A program made the translations under genes and the position numbers. Below are positions 1 through 10,095 of a DNA stretch of 64,000 bases, piece after piece. How positions within the stretch are numbered: position 1 is the first letter of the stretch; each line of letters begins with the position of its first letter. Where the stretch lies: contig OX246738.1 in NCBI GenBank assembly GCA_945910005.1, positions 21,044,186 through 21,108,185 on the forward strand, read 5' to 3'. Source of the stretch: Isoperla grammatica. Lineage: Eukaryota > Arthropoda > Insecta > Plecoptera > Perlodidae. Below the pieces are notes generated by a model, which saw nothing but the letters and a program-made list of their open reading frames with translations, did not search any database and was not told the origin of the DNA.

Positions 1-1215
1 CTGTGACTAATTTCCCATATGAAGCTAATTGTTTAATAATTTAATCATATGGATTAATTAATAAGTGAATCTGATCATTGATTCATATATTGTCATTTAG
101 AAAATACGACTGTGTGAAAATTTCAGCTCGATCGGACGTTGGGAAGTGGGTGAAATATCGATTAATTAATTATGATGGTTTAATTAATTATTTAATAAAT
201 ATGACAATTGGTTCATGTATTGTTATTAAGAATACGTCTGTGTGAAAACTTTGAGCTCAATTTGACGTTCGGAAGTGGGTGAAATATCGATTCCCATATA
301 AAACATCAATTAATTAATTATGATTGCTTTATTGAATATTTAGTAAATATGACAATTGATTCATGTATTGTCATTAAGAATACGTCTGTGTGAAAACTTT
401 CAACTCGATTCGACGTTGGGAAGTGGGTGAAACATCGATTCCCATATAAAACATTAATTAATTAATTTTGATGAATTAATTAATTATTTAGTTAATATGA
501 CAATTTATTCGTGTATTGTCATTAAGAACACGTCTGTGCGAAAACTTTTAACTTGATTTGACGTTGGAAAGTGGGTTAAACATCGATTCCCATATAAAAC
601 ATCAATTAATTAATTATGATGAATTAATTAATTATTTAGTTAATATAACAATTGATTCGTCTGAAGTCATTAACAATACGTCTGTGTAAAAACTTTCAAC
701 TCGATTTGACGTTGGAAAGTGGACTGTACATCGATTTTCATATAAAACATTAATTAATTAATTATGATGAATTTATTGACGATTTAGTAAATATGACAAT
801 TGATTCGTGCATTGTCATTACGAATACGTCTGTGTGAAAACGTTCAATTCGATTTAACGTTGGAAAGTGGGTTAAACATCGATTTCCATATAAAACATGA
901 ATTAATTAATTATGATGTATTAATTGACAATTTATTTAATATGACAGTTGATTCATGTATTGTCATTAGAAATACGTCTGTGTACAAAATGTCAGCTTGA
1001 TCGGACATTTATAAGTAGGTGAAATATCGATTCAAAGATTCATCGATTTCCATGTAAAACATTAATTAATTAATTATGATGAACTAATTGACAATTTAGT
1101 AAATATGACAGTTGATTCATGTATTGTCATCAGGAATACGTCTGTGTAAAAAGTTTCAGCTTGATCGAACATCTAAAAGTAGGTGGAATATCGATTCAAA
1201 GATTTCGTCCAGACA
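1..1215. repeat. Tandem array of about 148-bp units
   Basis: The landmark GACAATTGATTCATGTATTG recurs near 203, 351, 499, 647, 795, 943 and 1107, giving spacings of 148 for five consecutive steps. The last step is 164 because of a 16-bp local duplication around 1030-1045. Each unit contains an AATACGTCTGTGTGAAAA block, a CGACGTTGGGAAGTGGG block, a CGATTCCCATATAAAAC block and an ATTAATTAATTATGATGAATT AT-rich block. Units differ by scattered substitutions. The array runs off the left edge, so total length is unknown. The short frames at 800-1000 and 1112-1312 are readings of the repeat, not genes. Confidence 0.95.
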
Positions 1216-1260
1216 AACAAGGCAAGTTAATATAAGCGTTGTAATTAGGAACAATTTTAT

Positions 1261-1371
1261 TGCTGTGTTACATACAAACTGTCTCATTACCGGTGGTTAC
1301 GTGTTGTACTGACAGAATTGTCTAGTACTTCCATGTGTTAACCACATAGAACTACACTTAAAACTAATGTA
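1261..1371 (+). repeat. Diverged copy 1 of dispersed repeat R
   Basis: The segment shares an ordered set of blocks with copies at 26.4 kb and 35.6 kb: ACATACAAACT, an ACCGG..GTTGTAC segment, AATTGTC/AAATGTC, TA(C/T)TTCCATGTGTT and AACTAAT. Identity by eye is roughly 70 percent over 100 bp. It lies just beyond the end of the 148-bp array. It lacks the insert found in copy 3, which helps to orient that event. Confidence 0.7.
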
Positions 1372-1528
1372 TTATTCATGTTTAATCATACATTTTTAAT
1401 TTTGTGTATATATACATTTATATGAATATTTTTCAAGAACACTCTTGACGTGGTTGTTATGTGAAATCCAGAAATATATATATATACTTATATATTAAAA
1501 TACGGAGGCTTTCGTGGCCTGGGTTAAT

Positions 1529-1637
1529 GTATGTAAAATTAAAAATATATCGGGTTATTACGCCACGTCGTCACCTTTTTAGGTGACTGTGACCGACGTG
1601 GCGTAAATACCCGATATATCTTTAATTTTACAAACAT
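1529..1637. repeat. Long foldback palindrome (about 45-bp arms)
   Basis: The left arm runs TGTAAAATTAAAAATATATC through a CGCCACGTCG block to TCACCT. The right arm returns AGGTGA, CGACGTGGCG, GATATATC and AATTTTACA in reverse complement, with a few mismatches and a short TTTTTAGG/GACTGTGAC centre. The right side passes directly into a (TA)n run at about 1637-1654. It is probably a foldback mobile element or a hairpin-forming remnant; no clear target duplication was identified. Confidence 0.8.
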
Positions 1638-2949
1638 ATATATATATATATATGTGCGCATGTAATTAGGCCATCATAAAACAAAACTGCTAACAACTAT
1701 TTATTTTTCCATCTAAATATTGTATTATTTGTTATATGGCTAGTTTGTTTGACATGATATGTCCAAAGTCTGTTTTGAACACATATAATTCTCGTTTGAC
1801 TGAGAAATTCATTCGAAAATGACTGTCAGCCAGCGATGTCTGTATAGCGGTAATCGCCCCGTCAACTTCTTGGATTAACTCAACCGTCTCCTTGAGTTGA
1901 TTTCTAAAGATATTTTCACTCAGTTGTCAATGTAAGAGTACACGGATAAGTATTTTAGTACTAGACTGACTGGTGTATGTGACCTGTAGACGAAAACATG
2001 CAATTTTGTATTATTTGCGACAAGTAAGTACGGCATTAAATAGTTGCTATATTGATATTGGATATAGTGAAGCTTCTTTTTTACAAACCTTGCCGTCTTA
2101 TTGAAACTATTTTATTACGTTGGCTACAGCTACCAACAAGAGAACAAAAAACCTTGCGAATATACCCAAATATGGCAGGACATTAATAACATGAGAGCGA
2201 ATCGAGTTAGCTCTTAATTTAAGTAAAATGGTTTATTTCTGTCTTCTTGCTGTCGGAAGTCTTCAGTCGAGATGAATTAACCGATTTTAGAAGAATTTTG
2301 TGTGAATATTAAAAGTGACTAGATGACAACCTATAGGGAGGATTTTTAATCTGTTTGATCCACCAGCTCGGAAAAGGATTTTCTAAATTAACTTCTATGG
2401 TTTCAGAACAGCTCAGTCAATTTTTAAAATATTACTTTAAAGCAGAACGGCAAATATGGAAAACGTAACTTTTACAATAGAATGTATTTGCATGAAAATA
2501 ATAGCATACATCCTCCAAACTCCAATTTGATCGTTCTGAATTTTCACGTGTCATCTAAAGTTGTTAAGCTGAATTTATACAAGTTTTACGAGCGATTCTT
2601 TGGATTTTGTATAATTTCCTTATTATGTCGTCAAACGAATCCTGTCGGCGTAATAAATATTAATACATCAGTTTGAAGTTGATTCTTTATTATTCTATAT
2701 ATTTTAATACAGAATAATTGCAGTGAGTGACAGCTTACAAGCAATGACAATCTCAATCTTCATACAAATGCACTAATCCTAACCGACAAGTACTAACTAA
2801 ACGGAACATAATAAGGTAGTGATTGTTCTTCTCCCACCACGAGTAGCTTGATAAATAGCACTGAATACCCTTAAATAAAGTCTTATATTTGACATCCTTG
2901 TTATCAGCTGCTCGGTAGTTCAAGGATGTGAAACGTAAGCGATTCAAGT

Positions 2950-3140
2950 TATTAAATTGTTTCTATATAATCTACTTAGGCTGAATGTGGATATTTGGAA
3001 GAACGAACCTCTCAATCCAACTCGTGACCGTAGTAAACCTCGTAACATTAAAGTATGATGTCTGGGACCGGGAATCAAACCAATGTTCTCCAAACAGTCT
3101 TCCGCTTTTATCGAGAAAACTTTGTCTATGACCGAAGAAT
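2950..3140 (-). repeat. tRNA-derived SINE-like fragment
   Basis: On the minus strand there is a box B match GGTTTGATTCC (3071-3081 on +), followed by CGGTCCCAG. An AGCGGAAGACTG box A-like segment lies about 20-30 bp upstream (near 3095-3112). The arrangement looks like the tRNA-derived head of a SINE with a non-tRNA body toward 2950. It is not a tRNA gene because no cloverleaf closes. Confidence 0.45.
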
Positions 3141-3163
3141 TGTTCATCTGAGGGTACCCGACT

Positions 3164-4424
3164 CTATGAGTAGGTTACGAGGCTATGAGTAGGCAACGAG
3201 GCTATGAGTAGGCTACGAGGCTTTGGGTAGGCCACGAGGCTATGAGTAGGCTACGAGGCTTTGGGTAGGCCTCGAGGCTATGAGTAGGTTACGAGGCTAT
3301 GAGTAGGCAACGAGGCTATGAGTAGGCTACGAGGCTTTGGGTAGGCCACGAGGCTATGAGTAGGCAACAAGGCTATGAGTAGGCTACGAGGCTTTGGGTA
3401 GGCCACGAGGCTATGAGTAGGCAACGAGGCTATGAGTAGGCTACGAGGCTTTGGGTAGGCCACGAGGCTATGGGTAGGCTATGCGGCTATGAGTATAGGC
3501 TCCGAGGCTATGGGTAGGCTACGAGGCTTTGGGTAGGCCACGAGGCTATGAGTAGGCAACGAGGCTATGAGTAGGCTACGAGGCTTTGGGTAGGCCACGA
3601 GGCTATGAGTAGGCAACGAGGCTATGAGTAGGCTACGAGGCTTTGGGTAGGCTACGAGGCTATGAGTAGGCTACGAGGCTTTGGGTAGGCTACGAGGCTT
3701 TGGGTAGGCCACGAGGCTATGAGTAGGCTACGAGGCTTTGGGTAGGCCACGAGGCTATGAGTAGGCTACGAGGCTATGGGTAGGCAACGAGGCTATGGGT
3801 AGGCTACGCGGCTATGAGTATAGGCTCCGAGGCTATGGGTAGGCTACGAGGCTATGGGTAGGCTACGCGGCTATGAGTATAGGCTACGAGGTTATGGGTA
3901 GGCTCCGAGGCTATGGGTAGGCTACGAGGCTATGAGTAGGCTACGAGGCTTTGGGTAGGCTACGAGGCTATGGGTAGGCTACGAGGCTAAAGGTAGGCTA
4001 CGAGGCTATGAGTAGGCTACGGGGCTATGGGTAGGCTGCGAGGCTATGAGTAGGCTACGAGGCTATGAGTAGGCCAGGAGGCTATGAGTAGGCTACGAGG
4101 CTTTGGGTAGGCTACGAGGCTATGGGTAGGCTACGCGGCTATGAGTATAGGCTACGAGGTTATGGGTAGGCTCCGAGGCTATGGGTAGGCTACGAGGCTA
4201 TGGGTAGGCTACGAGGCTATGAGTAGGCTACGAGGCTATGGGTAGGCTACGAGGCTATGGGTAGGCTACAAGGCTATGGGTAGGCTACGAGGCTATTAGT
4301 AGGCTACGGGGCTATGGGTAGGCTATACGAGGCTATGAGTAGGCTACGAGGCTATGGGTAGGCTACGAGGCTATGGGTAGGCTACGAGGCTATGGGTAGG
4401 CTACGAGGCTATGGGTAGGCTACG
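3164..4424. repeat. 19-bp minisatellite with higher-order structure (about 66 units)
   Basis: The basic unit is GCTATGAGTAGGCTACGAG (19 bp). Variants replace GCTATGAG by GCTTTGGG or GCTATGGG, and CTACG by CAACG or CCACG. Between about 3164 and 3720 the units follow a repeating order (AACG, TACG, TTTGGG..CCACG), giving a 57-bp three-unit higher-order repeat. From about 3770 the GCTATGGG type dominates, and a 21-bp variant with GAGTATAGG recurs. The minus-strand frame at 3278-3463 with a 19-residue repeat (…PKPRSLLIA…) exists only because 57 is divisible by 3, and is not evidence of a gene. Confidence 0.97.
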
Positions 4425-4586
4425 TGCCGGCAAGCAGCATGGTTCTTCTGTCTTCTTATCATTAATGGAAGATATGATCAACGCAACGGTTACCTCCCCT
4501 GGATAAATATCCGATGCCGAAACAAATTAAATAAAAATACAGTCACTATCCCACCCTCCCACCTCTGCTCACTCTTTGATCGTCGC

Positions 4587-4594
4587 TATAAAAG
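4587..4594 (+). promoter_or_regulatory. TATA-box-like element
   Basis: TATAAAAG sits in a local GC-richer context. It is preceded by a C/T-rich stretch (4545-4575) and followed about 25-30 bp later by GGTCGGAGTCGCGAGTG. It lies 160 bp beyond the minisatellite. No credible transcript is visible downstream apart from the poly(C) tract at 4731, so this may be a decayed element promoter or chance. Confidence 0.25.
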
Positions 4595-4730
4595 AGCTGC
4601 TGTAATTCGGTCGGAGTCGCGAGTGTTGATGGTACTTGTCTAGATATTATTAACGTAACCCGATCTTCCGAGGCTAAGCCTTATACTAGCCTCGCCGCAT
4701 GGTGAGAACAGTGCCACGTGACACCCCCTA

Positions 4731-4746
4731 CCCCCCCCCCCCCCCC
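4731..4746. repeat. Poly(C)16 tract
   Basis: Sixteen consecutive C residues, preceded by ACACCCCCTA. It is one of about ten long C or G homopolymer tracts in the window. Confidence 0.99.
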
Positions 4747-5137
4747 TAACGCCCTCAGAGCCTCTAAAAAAGATAATTACCTGTCGGCCTTTCGAGTCCG
4801 CGTACGGCCTAACCCCAGAGCGCGCATAAAACTACCAACGTTGCCATCAAATTCTTGTAATTACTGTAACATGGACGAAAGTTTCGGGCAAGGAAAGTCG
4901 TATAATGCAAAGTTTGCTTGTAATTTGCCAGAAGATAATTATGTTTTCAAACTATTTTTTAACTGACCAAAATTGGTACAATTTTCCCGACTAAATTCGC
5001 AAGTTCGAGCTTTGATAAACCAAATGAAATAAGACCGAACGTCACATTAAATATGTTTAGTTCATTAGACTTCTTTTGCACGTCATTTATCATGCAACTG
5101 TGACACCGCATCGCCATCCGAAAGCCTGAATCATTGA

Positions 5138-5452
5138 TCAATTTATGTTTACCCCGCATCTTCTCCTTCTCCTTCGCCGAAACGTAACGGGATACCGCTT
5201 TATGGACGCTGCAGATCCAGATAGCTTCATCAATATGCGCAGTCTCTCTCTAGCCGCCATCATTTCAGACTTAGTCAAATCAATCTCGTCACTAGATGTA
5301 AAGAGATCTATGGCCTCTTCCATTATCAAAGTCTTACAGTCGAACGACCCAACCAAGATGATAGGAGACGCGGTCAAAAAAAGACACTTCCACAATCGAC
5401 GGATCGAAAATAATTGATCGCGATTTGTAGGCTTTGAAAAGTCTATGATCAA
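5138..5452 (-). other. Unrecognised ORF region, open on both strands
   Basis: On the minus strand a 104-codon frame runs from ATG at 5452. An internal ATG at 5321-5323 would begin MEEAIDLFTSSDEIDLTKSE, followed by MMAARERLRILMKLSGS and a run of seven arginines near the end. The + strand is also open from 5145 to 5417, and an internal ATG there begins MDAADPDSF. The frames look less biased by AT content than neighbouring ones, and the minus product has a plausible acidic region, helix and basic tail. I do not recognise the family. It could be a remnant of a transposable-element protein, a single exon or chance. No splice-site pair or promoter is convincing. Confidence 0.22.
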
Positions 5453-6489
5453 AGCCCGCTGTCATTCGGGTCCAACGTATCCGTCCCTTGATGAATTGCA
5501 CTGACATTCAGGCACCGAAGCGACCGTACTAAAAGCACTGCCACCGCTTTGATATGAAATGTGCGCTCCCGTTTCGTGTGTTTGCACATTTTGAGGTTGC
5601 ACACACACGAAAAGAGAATATTAAAAATGTTGTTTCAGGTTACGCTCGCTACACCTATTATGCGCATTAATTGTCGGGAAACTGCGAGAGCTCATGTTGT
5701 AGATATTTCCGGTGAATACGGATCCTTAGAAGAAAACTGAACTATCGTGCATATGGCCTAAAGTTGAGCTTATCATTCCGCCAAGTATTCCGACCGGGAC
5801 AGATTTCATTCATGTCTGGTTATAATTAATTAGCGAAGGTTGGTAGGCCTAGTAACTCGTTGTCACATTATACAGGCGGCGGAGATACATGAAAGAGATG
5901 ATGGATCCTTGGCACAGCTTCAGCTCTATTGAATTAACAGCGATTACATGAGCTCGAATAGTTAGGGAGGGGAGAATGCGGGACCCGATCGCTGGGTTCA
6001 GTTGGATACTTCTTGCAAACCAATTTTATCAAACTCTTTTTTTTTCGAAAGTTGGCAGCTTTTTAACTTATCCACTATTGACTAAAAGAATACGCAATAA
6101 TAGTTGGTATTCTCACTTATACGTGAACAAAGCACACAATTTTGATTAATTTTTGTCTTCGTACGTTTTCAAACAATACCGTTCAGTTAACCATGTTCTA
6201 TGACATAATTCCATCAATTCTGAAGGCTTCGGCCAACATCTTACATAATCATATGTATAATGTCATCACACTGCCATACAAAGCATAACATTCTTTGTAT
6301 ATACTATGTATATTTATGATAGTTGTATTTAATTTGATGGAGTCTTGCGGTCACCAAATATAATATGATGGATTGTAGACAATAAAGTGGTTTTCTCTCT
6401 CTAAATGAAAAACTATTCGATAAATCAATGGTTGGGTGATTTCAAAATTAAATTTACTCTAAGGTTTTCTTCCTTTAGGCTCTTCTTAC

Positions 6490-6570
6490 TCTAGTTTCTA
6501 ATAGATGTGAGCCAGATGATCTGGGCTCGTGCCCCAGTCGCGGCAAACTACTATTTATTATTTGTCAACT
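6490..6570 (+). repeat. tRNA-derived SINE-like head
   Basis: A CTAGTTTCTAATAG box A-like segment is followed by GAGCCAGATGATCTGGGCTC and GTGCCCCAGTCGCGG. The GGCTCGTGCCC stretch (6524-6534) is in the box B position. An ATTTATTATTTG A/T tail follows. It shares the GATCTGGGCTCG core with the fragment at 47.4 kb. Confidence 0.5.
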
Positions 6571-8234
6571 TTATTAATCCATTGCTCTTAAAATAAAACC
6601 CCATGCGAATAAGAATATAATGTTTTAAATTGTGCCAACGGGCTTTTCTCAGTATTGTGATTGCAGCAGTCGACGTTTTTTCCAATACCTTGACTACGTC
6701 AGAACGTTTGAACCATTCACTATGTGGTTTATAAATATGGATTGAAACTTGTTGTGCTTTTTGAAGTTTTATCCCACAAAACCGATAACGCTCACACACA
6801 CATATTCATGTCCAACAAATAAGGTAAACTGACTTTGGTAGACTATGTTGATTCATCACTGAGTACGAGTGAGAGGAAGATAAGTGACAGATGAGAGGCC
6901 ACTACAACCACAACAATTAAGTCTTCCGTCAAACAGAGTTACAAATTAAGTGATTAGGTGTCTGGTTGTTGGCTTTGAGCTGCACAATACGTGGTTTCCT
7001 ATGCATGAACATGTATGAACATGTAAACGTATTATCTCACACTTGGAAACTCCAATATCTGCCGTAGATCTAGCACTGAAACGACGAATTTGATAAGGTA
7101 CATATCTCCATTTAGGTGTAGTACTTTGACACACTGCCCTGGAATTGTCGTAATTATAGGGTTCAAAGTAAACGTAGGTTAGGTAGTATTGTCTGGAATG
7201 ATAGTCAACAAGATCTTTTCTTCCAGGAACTAAGGAAGCGTACAGTTACTTTGTATTAATGTATTAACAATCACCAAGTAGGTAGTTTGTTGTTACACTG
7301 TTACACTAGGCTTTATTCAAAGCTATTTCGGATCAAACTATAAATCGTTTTAAAACAGCTTGACTTGTTTTTATGAAACCCCATAAGCAATTTACTACCG
7401 GTTTATGCATAACGTCTCATAAATAGAGGTACGTAATAAGAAACATTTGAATTTTTGTTTTACTTTTTAAACGTTTAGCGCTTTCACTTTTATAGCAACT
7501 TTGTGCAATTTTGTGGAATCTGTTTTCTCCCCTCCCTCCAAAAACTTTCGTATGGGGTAACATTGCGCTTATTATTATCAATTTTGTTATAAAGGGTAAT
7601 ATGAAATCAATATACCATTCAAATTTAGCCACAAAAAGTAAGAATCCAATGCTAAACTGTCAGTAGATAGGCTAGAAAAACCACGATTATAGTAAAAAAA
7701 TAAAAAAGCTTTTGCGACGCTTAAAAAAATAAATTTGACTGATATTGCATCCATCGTGAAAACATTCTTTTCACTTACCTCTACTCATGAATAATTTCTA
7801 TAAATATAGCAACTTGACAGAAGGTTGAACCAGAAGGGTTGTGCTACGCCCGCCTGGCGAACATCAAAACAGAACCGAGTTGAGCCGATATGCTCCGGTG
7901 TAGCCGTATGAAGGCATGGGGAAAATTGATCTTTTAAGAAGATAGATAACGAGTTTGAGGGCGGGTGCGCGGCGGTGCGGTGGGAAGCAGATGAAGTTTC
8001 CAACACGTAGTGTGTCGCTCGATCATAAACGAACGGGACGATGGTTTTTAGTCTTCTCGTGAACGTGATTTCGACTTTAGACAGTTAGCAAAAGCGATTC
8101 TCGTCTCGGCACAGCTAGCGCACGGTGTGAGAAGTGAGACGGTGCGTCGGCACGGTAACAGAAGTGAGAAGATGCGCCTAGCTTGCTTACCCTTCGAGAC
8201 GCGATATTGGATTTTGGTCTGCCTTCCCAAGGGC

Positions 8235-8274
8235 GTTGCTATAGCTACAGGGCACCCCACCTTTTTCAACCAAT
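8235..8274 (-). promoter_or_regulatory. Possible RFX X-box-like palindrome next to a CCAAT box
   Basis: GTTGCTATAGCTAC (8235-8248) resembles the RFX X-box pattern GTYNYYATRGNAAC with one mismatch on each strand. CCAAT lies at 8270-8274 on +, reading ATTGG on the other strand. The flanking 8050-8250 is CpG-richer than its surroundings. No confident gene start is seen on either side, so this is a motif match only. Confidence 0.2.
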
Positions 8275-8699
8275 AATGTTCTATTATGTAGCAATCAAGT
8301 TGGTGGTCTACTGGGACAATGTTGATTGCAAGTTATTGTCGGTATGAACAAAGAGAGAAACTATTACGTAAGTACGGTGCAACAGACGAAGACGGCGAAG
8401 GAGGGATGTTTGCTGAGTGATTCAAAACGAGCCAATAAATTTCAATACGGGAATATGATTTTCTGTAGCCGTCACGTGTTAGGTAAATAGATAGTTCACA
8501 GCCACGCAATAAGCTAACAACGAACAAGTCAACTATTTCCGGAGGCGAATACCACACCGGTGGATGTGTGCGGATGACTGCATTAGAAGAGGAATCTTAT
8601 AGAAACATCATCTGTCTGATTAGGGGTTCAGACCTTCCGCGTTCAGAATAGTACATTTCCTCGCAATGATGCAGAAGAAATGCGCTCAATTGCTCATTG

Positions 8700-8860
8700 G
8701 TGGCACGTAGGCCTGGCTGTAGGGAGGGTGGGTGGCCAGAGCTAGCAAACTGTGAGTCCTTGTATTGATTCCCGGCTAGACCATATATGACGGTGGTAGG
8801 TTCCTCTGTAGGCTTGGGTTGCAAGAGCCACCGACACCAATTTGGCAACAATCACTGTTT
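8700..8860 (+). repeat. tRNA-derived SINE-like fragment
   Basis: TGGCCAGAGCTAGC (about 8733-8746) is box A-like. TATTGATTCCCGGCT (8762-8776) is an imperfect box B about 30 bp downstream. A non-tRNA body with GGTAGGTTCC follows. Ends are not defined. Confidence 0.4.
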
Positions 8861-9843
8861 CTGCTTACCAACGGCTTTCTCTCTCTTCTTTCCCCGTCTT
8901 CACTCGCACTAACTCTCCTTCCTTGGCCCGAATCCCCTCCCCTTTCACGACTTTCCATTATTTCTTTGCCTTGCGCCATCTGTAAGAAGCAGAATGGTCA
9001 GTGCCGTTAGGATTATGAGCACTACCATAAAGGCAACTTCGGCCATAGTGCGATGGTCACACAAAAAACGAAATGAATTTCTTTTCCGTAGAATGAGTAC
9101 TACAATATTATATGGTCATCTCGCAGATATTTCTTGTGGAGTTCATGGCTCGACCGAAATCAAAGTTGTAATATTACTTTTGTGCAATTAATTGCTTTAT
9201 TATTGAAGCCATTTGAACCGCGGAACTGGCATAGACGCATCCCTACTTCTATAGTACAGAATGTTATGCGCTAATTTCGTAAGTTATTTTAGTACTTTAT
9301 GAATTATTATTTATTATTTCCTCCAATGCTTTACGCTTTGTGGGATGGTGTATTTTTTAATGCATATTCATAAATACGTACTTTTATGAGTATCAAATAA
9401 AATATTATAATACATGTCACATTGGTAACTTAATTTGATGCGGTACATATTATATTATTGTGTATATTAACACAATCGTTTGTCATATTTCCAAAATGAT
9501 TCAGAGTTTTAAGTAATATTCAATTTAACCTATAGTTATTTTAACTAGACGGGGCTGCGCTGCTTCCATCCAGCCACAGTCGAGGCGAAAGATCCAACAT
9601 TCCAATAGAATAGAGCAACGTTGTTTTTCGAGGTGATATCAGTGACGGGTCAAAGTTGTTCAAACGTAGCCCGAGCCGCTTCAAATACAGAACACACGTC
9701 TATACATGTGATCAGTTATCGAACAGATGCAAAGCAAATAATAGAAATATCGTTACCCACCATGTGTGACTGGTCCCATATGCAACGCAGTCTTCCTGAA
9801 AAACACTAAAGATTTTCTTAATATCAGGTCGGTTAAAGACATG

Positions 9844-10095
9844 GGCCCGGATTCACAAGAGGTCCTAAGTCTTTTTTGGTCTTATCTCAAAGACCGGCCT
9901 AACTTTGAATCTCTTGTGAATCCAGGAAAATATCTGAGAACAGACTTTAAAACATATTATTGGAACGCTCATTGTGTCCTTGTTCCTACTAGGAATTAGT
10001 AATTTCTTCATGTGACCTGGGTCTGGGTTCAAAGTAAGGTCGGTCTTAGAGTTAAGACCAGAAAAAGACTTAGGACCTCTTGTGAATCCGGGGAT
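9844..10095. mobile_element. Foldback MITE with CCGGATTCACAAGAGGTCCT ends
   Basis: The left end runs CCGGATTCACAAGAGGTCCT AAGTCTTTTTTGGTCTTA. The right end at about 10037-10093 is its near-perfect reverse complement (TAAGACCAGAAAAAGACTTA, then GGACCTCTTGTGAATCCGGG). Arm identity extends about 55-60 bp. An extra internal inverted copy of the terminus (CTCTTGTGAATCCAGG at about 9911-9926) makes the left half a small palindrome of its own. ATG flanks both ends (9841-9843 and 10095-10097) and may be a short target duplication. Ends of this type are known from PIF/Harbinger-like (ISL2EU) families; that assignment is inference. No transposase is present. Confidence 0.8.

Noticed and set aside
3278..3463. 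Minus-strand frame with a 19-residue repeat (PKPRSLLIA…)
   Set aside because: It is a direct consequence of the 57-bp minisatellite period being divisible by three; no start, splice or family evidence.
3164..4424. CRISPR-like look of short direct repeats
   Set aside because: The units are contiguous without unique spacers and the genome is eukaryotic.
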